Origin: Trinickia fusca
Lineage (GTDB): Bacteria > Pseudomonadota > Gammaproteobacteria > Burkholderiales > Burkholderiaceae
NCBI RefSeq assembly: GCF_003628145.1
Contig: NZ_RBZV01000001.1
Coordinates: 248,001 to 312,000 of the forward strand
DNA: 64,000 nucleotides
Reading direction: 5' to 3'
Shown: piece by piece, positions 35,995 to 43,405 of the stretch
Position numbering within the stretch: the first letter of the stretch is position 1
How the letters are laid out: each line of letters begins with the position of its first letter
Position numbers and translations under genes: made by a program
Notes under the pieces: generated by a model
Database searches by the model: none
Seen by the model: the letters and a program-made list of their open reading frames with translations, nothing else
Told to the model about the DNA's origin: nothing

Positions 35995-36933
35995 GTGCAG
36001 TCGTGGATGGTCGCGGCACTGAACGGGCTCAGCTACGGGCTGCTCTTGTTCATGCTGTCGTCGGGGCTCACACTGATCTTCAGCATGCTCGGCGTGCTCA
36101 ATTTCGCGCACGCGAGCTTTTACATGCTCGGGGCCTATGTCGGCTATACCGTCGCCGCGCGCGCGGGATTCTGGCCTGCGCTCGTGCTGGCTCCGCTTGC
36201 GGTCGGTGCGGTCGGCGCGATGCTCGAACGACACTTGCTGCGCCGCGTGCGCGCCCATGGGCCGCTGCACGAGTTGCTGCTGACGTTCGGCGTCGCCTAT
36301 CTGCTCGCCGAGGCGGTCAAGTTGATCTGGGGACTCGGCACGCTGTCGATACCGTTGCCGCCCGCGCTCGATGCGCCGTTGTTCGTCTGGCACGGCACGG
36401 CGTTCTCTCGCTATCGCGCGTTCATGATGGCCGCGTCGGTGTCGACGCTCGGCGCGCTGGCCGTCGTATTGCGCTTCTCGCGCACGGGGCTCGTGCTGCG
36501 CGCGGCGCTCACGCATGCGCATGCCGTTCAAGCGCTCGGCCACGATGTGCCCCGCATCGCGACGCTCGTGTTCGCGCTCGGCACCGCGCTGGCTGCCCTG
36601 GCCGGCGTGATCGGCGCGCCGCTCGCGGTGCTCGAGCCCGGCATGGCCGAGGCCGTCGGGTCGATCGTGTTCGTCGTCGTGATCGTGGGTGGGCTCGGCT
36701 CGCTCGTCGGTGCCTTTGTCGCATCGCTGGCGATTGGATTCGTGCAGACGTTTGCCGCGACGAGCACGCTTTCGCTCGGTACGCTGGCGGCCGCCGCAGG
36801 GCTGCCGCTCGCGCCGGCGTGGGCGCAGCTGTCGGTCGCGCAACTGGCGCCGCTCGTGCCGTACGTGCTGCTCGTGGCGATGCTCGCCTGTCGTCCGCGC
36901 GGGCTGTTCGGCCAGCGTGGCGCCGACGCGTAA
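35995..36933 (+). CDS. Branched-chain-type ABC permease (LivH-like)
   Basis: 312 residues, GTG start at 35995 with AAGGAG upstream. Multi-helix permease of the LivH class: GLSYGLLLFMLSSGLTLIFSMLG and LNFAHASFYMLGAY at the N-terminus. Family importers take up branched-chain amino acids, urea, amides or aromatic acids. It is the first gene of a four-gene transporter operon; no binding-protein gene is present upstream or downstream. Confidence 0.92.
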   Translation: MQSWMVAALNGLSYGLLLFMLSSGLTLIFSMLGVLNFAHASFYMLGAYVGYTVAARAGFWPALVLAPLAVGAVGAMLERHLLRRVRAHGPLHELLLTFGVAYLLAEAVKLIWGLGTLSIPLPPALDAPLFVWHGTAFSRYRAFMMAASVSTLGALAVVLRFSRTGLVLRAALTHAHAVQALGHDVPRIATLVFALGTALAALAGVIGAPLAVLEPGMAEAVGSIVFVVVIVGGLGSLVGAFVASLAIGFVQTFAATSTLSLGTLAAAAGLPLAPAWAQLSVAQLAPLVPYVLLVAMLACRPRGLFGQRGADA

Positions 36934-36946
36934 TGGGGCATCCGAC

Positions 36947-38179
36947 ATGACTTCGCAACGTACGATCCGCGGCTTCGTGCCTTGGCTGATCCTGCTTCCG
37001 GTGCTGGCGGCACCGCTATTCGTCGTGCGCGAGAGCTGGCTGCTCGCGTACCTCGCGCAGACGGCGACGATGATCGTCTTCGCGCTGTCCTACAACCTGT
37101 TGCTCGGCGAGACCGGGCTGCTGTCGTTCGGTCACGCGGCCTATGCGGGATTGGCCGCCTTCGCGGCCGCCCATCTGTTCAATCGCGGTGGGGTGCCGTT
37201 GCCGCTGCTGCCGCTCGTGGGCGGTGCGGCGGGAGCCTGTGCAGGCAGTGTCTTCGGCTTCGTCGCGACCCGTCGCGCGGGCACCGCGTTCGCGATGATC
37301 ACGCTCGGTATCGGCGAGCTGGCTGCCGCAGCGGCCTGGACGCTGCCCGAGGGATTCGGCGGCGCGGCGGGTATCGCGATCGATCGCGCGAGCGGCCCGT
37401 CGTGGGGCGCGCTGAGCTTTGGCCCGGCGCGCGAGGCGTACGGTGTCGTCGCGCTCTGGTGCCTGCTCGCAAGCGCTGCGATGATTGCGCTGACCCGTAC
37501 GCCGTTCGCGCGACTCGCCAATGCCGTGCGCGACAACGCGATGCGCGTCGCCTCTCTGGGTACCGATCCGCGGCGCATCCGCTATGCGATGTTCGTGGCG
37601 GCATCGTTCTTCGCTGGCGTCGCAGGTGCGTTGAGTCTCATCAACGTCGAGCTGGCTTCGGCCGAAGGCGTCGGCATGGCGCGCTCGGGCGCGGTGCTGA
37701 TCGCGACCGTCATTGGCGGCAGCGCGACGTTCTTCGGCCCCGTGCTCGGCGCGTTCGTGCTGACGTTCTTCAGCGTCGCGCTCGCGACGGTCACGCGAGC
37801 GTGGCCGCTTTATCTGGGGCTGGTTTTCATCGCGGTCGTCATGCGGGCGCCGGGTGGGCTAGCCGGCGCCCTCGAGCGCCACGCCGCACACTGCGCACGC
37901 GGGACGTGGCCGGCGCTGGCACGCGAGTATGCGCTGCGTGCCTTGGCTGCGCTCGCTTGGCTTGTCGCGCTCGTGATCGCAGTCGAGTCGGTCTATGCGC
38001 GCGCGCTGGCGGTAGAGGGCGGCGGCGTCTGGCGGGTCGGCGCGCTCGCGTTCGATGCAGCGGCGCCGTCGACGTGGGTCGCGGTGGTGGGCTTCGCCGC
38101 AGCCGGGGCACTGGCTGCGTTCGGCGTTTCACGCATCGTTGGCCGCGGACGTGGTCGCGACCGCGAGGACGGGCGATGA
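36947..38179 (+). CDS. Branched-chain-type ABC permease (LivM-like) with C-terminal extension
   Basis: 410 residues. The LivM core (YNLLLGETGLLSFGHAAYAGL, later GGSATFFGPVLGA) ends at about residue 305. About 105 residues follow, with what look like two extra membrane helices (about 330-350 and 380-400), beyond the usual end of beta-proteobacterial LivM. The start is ATG 36947, 13 bases after the LivH stop. It overlaps the next gene by ATGA. The role of the extension is unknown. Confidence 0.9.
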   Translation: MTSQRTIRGFVPWLILLPVLAAPLFVVRESWLLAYLAQTATMIVFALSYNLLLGETGLLSFGHAAYAGLAAFAAAHLFNRGGVPLPLLPLVGGAAGACAGSVFGFVATRRAGTAFAMITLGIGELAAAAAWTLPEGFGGAAGIAIDRASGPSWGALSFGPAREAYGVVALWCLLASAAMIALTRTPFARLANAVRDNAMRVASLGTDPRRIRYAMFVAASFFAGVAGALSLINVELASAEGVGMARSGAVLIATVIGGSATFFGPVLGAFVLTFFSVALATVTRAWPLYLGLVFIAVVMRAPGGLAGALERHAAHCARGTWPALAREYALRALAALAWLVALVIAVESVYARALAVEGGGVWRVGALAFDAAAPSTWVAVVGFAAAGALAAFGVSRIVGRGRGRDREDGR

Positions 38180-38925
38180 GCGCGGCGCTCGTGTTGACCG
38201 GCATCGAGCAGCGCTTCGGCAAGACGCGCGTGCTCGATGACGTGAGCTTGTCGATCGAGGCGGGCGAGCGGCATGCCTTGATCGGGCCGAACGGTGCCGG
38301 CAAGTCGACGCTGTTTCAGGTGATCGGCGGCGTGCTGCGGCCTCATGCGGGGCGCGTCGAATTGAACGGCCGTGACGTCACGGGCCATGCGCCGCACGAG
38401 CTCGGACGCCTGGGCCTGGCGCGCAGTTTTCAGACGACCAACCTGTTCCCGCGCCTGAGCGTGATCGAGAACCTGCGCTGCGCGGTGCTGTGTGGCGGCA
38501 ACGGGCCGGCGCGCTGGCGACGCTGGTGGCGGCATTCGAGCGAGGTGCAAAAGCGCTCGCGCGACGTGCTCGAGGCGCTCGGGCTGGAGCACGTCGAAGA
38601 CGCGCTGGCCGGCGCGCTCAGCTATGGCGAGCAGCGTGCGCTCGATCTCGGCATCGCGCTGGCGAGCGGCGCGCATACGTTGCTCGTCGACGAGCCGACG
38701 GCCGGCATGAACCGCGAGGAAGCCGCACGCGCGATCGGGCTGCTGCGTAAAGTTAGCGAGGGCAAGACGCTCGTGATGATCGAGCACGACATGGAGGCCG
38801 TCTTCGGGCTCGCCGATCGTGTATCGGTGCTCGTACAGGGACGCATCATCGCGACCGGGACGCCCCAGGCGATCCGCCAGCACGCAGCCGTGCGCGCGGC
38901 TTACCTCGGCGAGGCGCGAGCATGA
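38176..38925 (+). CDS. Branched-chain-type ABC ATPase (LivG-like)
   Basis: 249 residues. Walker A is GPNGAGKS (about 37-44), the LivG-type block is LGLARSFQTTNLFPRLSVIENL, and the signature region is reduced to ALSYGEQRALDLGIAL followed by LLVDEPTAGM. It forms a dimer with the LivF-like ATPase to power the two permeases. It overlaps both neighbours by 4 bases, a tightly coupled operon. Confidence 0.93.
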   Translation: MSAALVLTGIEQRFGKTRVLDDVSLSIEAGERHALIGPNGAGKSTLFQVIGGVLRPHAGRVELNGRDVTGHAPHELGRLGLARSFQTTNLFPRLSVIENLRCAVLCGGNGPARWRRWWRHSSEVQKRSRDVLEALGLEHVEDALAGALSYGEQRALDLGIALASGAHTLLVDEPTAGMNREEAARAIGLLRKVSEGKTLVMIEHDMEAVFGLADRVSVLVQGRIIATGTPQAIRQHAAVRAAYLGEARA

Positions 38926-39635
38926 TGACGTCGCACCTGGCGGTGCGCGGTCTGCGCGCCTGGTATGGCGAGGCCCAGGTGCTCCATGGCGTCGATCTGG
39001 ACCTGCACGCGGGCGAGATCGTGCTCTTGTGCGGTCGCAACGGGTCAGGCCGTTCGACGTGCGCGAAAGCGCTGATGGGGCTCGTCGAGCGTGCGGGTTC
39101 GGTGCAGCTGGACGGTCACGAGCTGATCGCTAGTCCGACGTTCGAGATCGCGCAGCGCGGCCTCGGCTACGTCGCCGAGCAACGCGACGTATTCGCCGAG
39201 TTGACGGTCGAGGAGAATCTGTTGCTCGGCGTGAAGCCGCGCACGGCGGCGCGCGCCGCGCGTCGAGCGGTGGAGGCGGCATTCGCTCGCTTTACGTTAC
39301 TGGCTCAGCGCCGTACGACCAAGGCGGGCGTCTTGTCGGGCGGCGAGCAGCAGATGCTCGCGCTCGCGCGCGCGTTGCTCGGCGAGCCGCGTGTGCTGAT
39401 CGTCGACGAGCCGACCGAGGGCCTCGCGCCACGTGCCGTCGAACAGGTCATGGCGTGCTTGACGGCACTGCGCGACGAGGGCGGTGCGGTGCTGCTGATC
39501 GAACAGCGTCTTTCGATCGCGCGCGAGATCGCTTCGCGCGTGGCCGTGATGGGGCACGGGCGCATCGTGGCGACGGCGCGCGAGGGCCTGCTCGAGCCGG
39601 GCGTCGTCGACGAGTGGCTTGCGCTGGGCCGCTGA
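38922..39635 (+). CDS. Branched-chain-type ABC ATPase (LivF-like)
   Basis: 237 residues. LivF type: WYGEAQVLHGVDL, Walker A GRNGSGRST (Lys replaced by Arg at the invariant P-loop position), GYVAEQRDVFAELTVEENLLLG, signature LSGGEQQMLALARAL and VDEPTEGLAP. The P-loop reads G-R-N-G-S-G-R-S-T, so the canonical GK[ST] lysine is Arg here, which could affect ATP hydrolysis by this subunit. It is the last gene of the operon. Confidence 0.92.
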   Translation: MMTSHLAVRGLRAWYGEAQVLHGVDLDLHAGEIVLLCGRNGSGRSTCAKALMGLVERAGSVQLDGHELIASPTFEIAQRGLGYVAEQRDVFAELTVEENLLLGVKPRTAARAARRAVEAAFARFTLLAQRRTTKAGVLSGGEQQMLALARALLGEPRVLIVDEPTEGLAPRAVEQVMACLTALRDEGGAVLLIEQRLSIAREIASRVAVMGHGRIVATAREGLLEPGVVDEWLALGR

Positions 39636-39689
39636 GTCGGTCGCCCGGTGCTCGGCGATACCTGACGACGCCATTCGTCCGCAGGGGCC

Positions 39690-40493
39690 TCAACGCGTAT
39701 CGCGCGTCAAGATCCATTCGTGCGCGGGGTCGTTCTTGAAGTGCCACGCGCGCTGCGGGCCGGCCATCACGTTCAGGTAGTACGAGTCATAGCCGTACGG
39801 TATGACGACGGGATGATAGCCGCGCGGCACCATGACGACGTCGTGATCTTCGACGGCCATCGATTCGTCGATGTCGCGCGCATCGGTGTACACGCGCTGG
39901 AACGCGAAGCCTTGTGGCGGGTTCAGCCGATGGTAGTAGGTCTCTTCGAGCGCGCTTTCGAGCGGGACGTTGTCGGCATCGTGCTTGTGCGGCGGATAGC
40001 TCGACGAATGCCCGCCGGGCGTGCGCACTTCGACGACGAGCAGCGATTCGGCCGGCTCGGTTTGCGGCAGGATATCGCAGACGTAGCGCGTGTTGAGCGC
40101 TTTGCCGCGCACCGAACGCTGCATCTGCCTGGGCTCGATCAGGCGCGCGCCATAGCGCCCCTGGGCCGGCGCGCTGGCCACGCCGAGCTCGGCATCGCGT
40201 TCGGCGCGCACGGTCGCGCGCAGGTTGGGCGGCAGATAGACGGCGTACGGCGCGGCGTCCTCGAACACACTGTCGCGTGCCCCGACGCTGGTCCAGGTCG
40301 TGCCGTCGACCTCGATCGTCACGGCGCCTGCCAGCACGACGAGGCACGATTCGCGCGCCTTCTCGTACACGTAAAGCACCTCGTCGCGCTGCAAGCGGTA
40401 CGCCACGAAGCCGACATAACGCCACTCTGCGGTTTCGGGCGTCACGCGCGCGATCGTCATGCCCTCGCGCTGGGCTTTTACGAGCAGGCTCAT
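39690..40493 (-). CDS. iolB: 5-deoxy-glucuronate isomerase
   Basis: 267 residues. IolB isomerises 5-deoxy-D-glucuronate to 2-deoxy-5-keto-D-gluconate in myo-inositol breakdown. Double-cupin protein; the metal-binding block HSSSYPPHKHD and the VPRGYHP motif are present. It is the last gene of the inositol operon, with an 8-base gap after iolE. A longer reading into iolE sequence is an artefact. Confidence 0.95.
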   Translation of the reverse strand: MSLLVKAQREGMTIARVTPETAEWRYVGFVAYRLQRDEVLYVYEKARESCLVVLAGAVTIEVDGTTWTSVGARDSVFEDAAPYAVYLPPNLRATVRAERDAELGVASAPAQGRYGARLIEPRQMQRSVRGKALNTRYVCDILPQTEPAESLLVVEVRTPGGHSSSYPPHKHDADNVPLESALEETYYHRLNPPQGFAFQRVYTDARDIDESMAVEDHDVVMVPRGYHPVVIPYGYDSYYLNVMAGPQRAWHFKNDPAHEWILTRDTR

Positions 40494-40501
40494 ACGACCT
40501 C

Positions 40502-41413
40502 CTACGATATCGGGCATGGCGCAAGCGGCGCATCGACGAGCGAGCGCAGCGTGCGATAGCCTTTTTGCGCGTACTCGAAGCTCGGCGCGACGATCGGATC
40601 TTGTTCGGCTTCGACGACGAGCCAGCCACGATAGCCGCCGTGCTTGAGCCGATCGACGATGGCCGCGAAATCGACGGCGCCGTCGCCGGGCACCGTGAAC
40701 GCGCCGTTGATGACGGCTTCGAGAAACGTCCAGTTGCGATTGCGTGCGAGCTGCACGACGGCGGGTCGCACGTCCTTGCAATGCACGTGGCACACGCGCG
40801 CGAAATGCTGCTCGAGCACGGCCAGCGGATCGCCGCCCGCGAACGTGATGTGACCCGTGTCGAGCAGCAGCCCGACGGCTTCGCTCGTGCGCGCCATCAG
40901 GTTGTCGACGTCGGCGGGCGTTTCGACATAGGCCCCCATGTGATGGTGATAGGCCACACGCACGCCGCACGACAACGTATAGCGCGCGAAGCGGTCGATG
41001 CGCTCGCCATACGCGTCCCACTGCGCGGCCGTGAAGAAGCGCGGCCGCTGATAGAGCGGTAGGGGCTCACCCTGGATGGCATCGGCGACTTCGCCGTAGA
41101 CCATCACCGTGGCACCGGCTTTCGCGAGCAGCTCCAGATGTGGGCCGACCGCATCGATCTCCTCTTCGGCGCTACGCTGGGCGAGCCGCCCGGAGTACCA
41201 GCCCGACACGAGGGCAAGATCGTATTGCGCGAGCAGCGCCTTGAGTGCCTGCGGCTCGCGCGGAAACTTGTTGCCGAGCTCGAAGCCGGTATAGCCGATC
41301 GCGCGTCCTTCGCCGAGCGCGACGTCGAGCGGCGTCTCGCCACCGAGCGAGGGCAGGTCGTCGTTCATCCAGGACAGCGGGTTGATGCCGATGCGCACTT
41401 CAAAGTCGGTCAT
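40502..41413 (-). CDS. iolE: Myo-inosose-2 dehydratase
   Basis: 303 residues. IolE dehydrates 2-keto-myo-inositol to a trihydroxycyclohexane dione. Xylose-isomerase-like TIM barrel: GINPLSWMNDDLPSLGG at the N-terminus, VAYHHHMGAYV, LLLDTGH and VCHVHCKDVRP carry the metal and active-site residues. The start is ATG 41413 with AAAGGAA upstream. It is co-directional with iolD (63-base gap) and iolB. Confidence 0.96.
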   Translation of the reverse strand: MTDFEVRIGINPLSWMNDDLPSLGGETPLDVALGEGRAIGYTGFELGNKFPREPQALKALLAQYDLALVSGWYSGRLAQRSAEEEIDAVGPHLELLAKAGATVMVYGEVADAIQGEPLPLYQRPRFFTAAQWDAYGERIDRFARYTLSCGVRVAYHHHMGAYVETPADVDNLMARTSEAVGLLLDTGHITFAGGDPLAVLEQHFARVCHVHCKDVRPAVVQLARNRNWTFLEAVINGAFTVPGDGAVDFAAIVDRLKHGGYRGWLVVEAEQDPIVAPSFEYAQKGYRTLRSLVDAPLAPCPIS

Positions 41414-41476
41414 GCTGGATTCCTTTCGGGCATGAGTTGCGGTTTTCAACGTTCAGGGCACCCTGTCCGGGCTCGG

Positions 41477-43405
41477 TCAATCGCGTTCGCGGGCCGCGAC
41501 ATGCGCGTCATAGGCCGCGCGCGCCGTCCGTACGGCGTCACGTGTCGATACCTCCGGCACGGCCACTTCCCACCACCAGCCGCCGTCGTCGGTCGTGCGG
41601 GCCGGGTCGGTGTCGATGACGACGACATAAGTGCGATCGGCCGCACGGGCTCGCTCGAGCGCCTCGGCGAGTTCGGCCAGATTCGCGACATGCTCGGCCT
41701 GCGCGCCGAGCGCGCGCGCATGCGCGGCGAAGTCGATCGCCGGCGCGCCGTGCGGTCCTTGCAGGCAGTCTTCGAGCAGGTTGTTGAACGGGGCGCCGCC
41801 GCACGCTTGCTGCAAGCGGTTGATGCAGCCGTAGCCGCGATTGTCGAGCACGACGACGATGAGCTTGGCGCCGAGCATGACCGACGTCGCGATCTCGCTG
41901 TTCATCATCAGATAGCTGCCGTCTCCGACCATCACGACGACCTCGCGCTCGGGCCGCGCCAGCTTCACGCCGAGTCCGCCCGCGATTTCGTAGCCCATGC
42001 ACGAGTAGCCGTACTCGACGTGATAGGCGCCCGGACGCCCCGCGCGCCACAGCTTGTGCAACTCGGCGGGCAGCGTGCCGGCCGCGCACACGACGATGTC
42101 GTCCTCGGGCGAGCGGGCGGCCGAGCGTTGCACGGCACCGATCACGTCGGCATCGTAGGGGAGCGTGTCCGCGGCTGGTGGCGCATGGGTGCGGTGCGTG
42201 ACCGTGTCGCGCCAGGTGACGGCAAGCAGGCGGGCGCGTTCGGTCCAGGCCAGGTCGGCGGCCCAGTCGCCGAGCAGTGCGCTGAGCGTGTCGAGGCCGT
42301 GCCGGGCATCGGCGACGAGCGTCGTCGCGCGATGCTTGATGGCGTCGAACGCGTTGGCGTTGAGGCCGATGACGTAGGCCTGCGTGAACAGCGTGTTGGA
42401 GCCCGTCGTGAAGTCCTGCAGACGTGTGCCGACGGCGAGGACGCAATCGGCCTCGTGCGCGAGCGTGTTCGATGCGCTTGAGCCCGTCACGCCGATCGCG
42501 CCCGCGTTGAGCGGATGGTCCCACGCGAGCGCGCCTTTGCCCGCCTGCGTTTCGCCGACCGGGATGCCATGCCGCTCGGCGAACGCGCGCAGCGCGTGCG
42601 CGCCGCCTTCGCTGTAGAGCACGCCGCCGCCGGCGACGATCATCGGGCGCTTGGCCGCGCGCAAACGCGTCAGCGCGACATCGAGCTCGGCCGCATCGGG
42701 CATGGGCGCAGGGAACGGAACGACGCGCGGCGCGAAGAAGTCGCGCGGATAGTCGTAGGCCATCGCTTGTACGTCCTGGGGCAGCGCGAGCGTGACCGGG
42801 CCGCACAAGGCGCAATCGGTCAGTACACGGAGCGCGCGTGGCAGGGCGGTCAGCAACTGGGCCGGATGCACGATGCGGTCGAAGTAGCGCGAGACGGGCT
42901 TGAGTGTGTCGTTGGCCGACACGCCCGCATCGTGAAAGTCTTCGACCTGTTGCAGCACCGGGTCCGGCGCGCGCGAGACGAAGGTGTCGCCGGGCAGCAG
43001 CAGAACGGGCAGCCGGTTCACGTGCGCGAGCGCCGCTGCCGTGACGAGGTTGGTCGCGCCGGGGCCGATCGAGGTCGTCACCGCCATCATGCGGCGGCGC
43101 ATGTGTGCCTTGGCATAGGCGATCGCGCTGTGCGCCATCGCCTGTTCGTTGTGCGCACGGTAAGTCGGCAGGACGTCGCGATGCTGATGCAGCGCTTCGC
43201 CGATGCCGGCCACGTTGCCGTGGCCGAAGATCGCGAACACCCCGCCGAACAGCGGCACGGTCACGCGTCGGCCCCTGTCGTGCTCGATCTCGACCTGCTG
43301 TGCGGCCAGATAGCGCACGAGTGCCTGGGCGGCCGTCAGCCGCACGGTACTCGATTGCGCGTGCGCTGCGCCCATCGCAGCGGCATGGCTGTCGCGAGTG
43401 TTCAT
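41477..43405 (-). CDS. iolD: 3D-(3,5/4)-trihydroxycyclohexane-1,2-dione acylhydrolase
   Basis: 642 residues. A thiamine-diphosphate enzyme that opens the inositol-derived ring to 5-deoxy-glucuronate. The ThDP-binding block GDGSYLMMNSEIATS with NRGYGCIN lies in the C-terminal third and the catalytic Glu region is YRAHNEQAMAH. The ATG at 43405 overlaps the stop codon of the upstream kinase-aldolase gene by one base (TAATG). Confidence 0.96.
   Translation of the reverse strand: MNTRDSHAAAMGAAHAQSSTVRLTAAQALVRYLAAQQVEIEHDRGRRVTVPLFGGVFAIFGHGNVAGIGEALHQHRDVLPTYRAHNEQAMAHSAIAYAKAHMRRRMMAVTTSIGPGATNLVTAAALAHVNRLPVLLLPGDTFVSRAPDPVLQQVEDFHDAGVSANDTLKPVSRYFDRIVHPAQLLTALPRALRVLTDCALCGPVTLALPQDVQAMAYDYPRDFFAPRVVPFPAPMPDAAELDVALTRLRAAKRPMIVAGGGVLYSEGGAHALRAFAERHGIPVGETQAGKGALAWDHPLNAGAIGVTGSSASNTLAHEADCVLAVGTRLQDFTTGSNTLFTQAYVIGLNANAFDAIKHRATTLVADARHGLDTLSALLGDWAADLAWTERARLLAVTWRDTVTHRTHAPPAADTLPYDADVIGAVQRSAARSPEDDIVVCAAGTLPAELHKLWRAGRPGAYHVEYGYSCMGYEIAGGLGVKLARPEREVVVMVGDGSYLMMNSEIATSVMLGAKLIVVVLDNRGYGCINRLQQACGGAPFNNLLEDCLQGPHGAPAIDFAAHARALGAQAEHVANLAELAEALERARAADRTYVVVIDTDPARTTDDGGWWWEVAVPEVSTRDAVRTARAAYDAHVAARERD

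Noticed and set aside
35359-36948. 529-codon frame opposite the zinc-ribbon Nudix gene and LivH-like gene
   Set aside because: Arg/Glu/His-rich shadow that crosses an operon boundary on the other strand.
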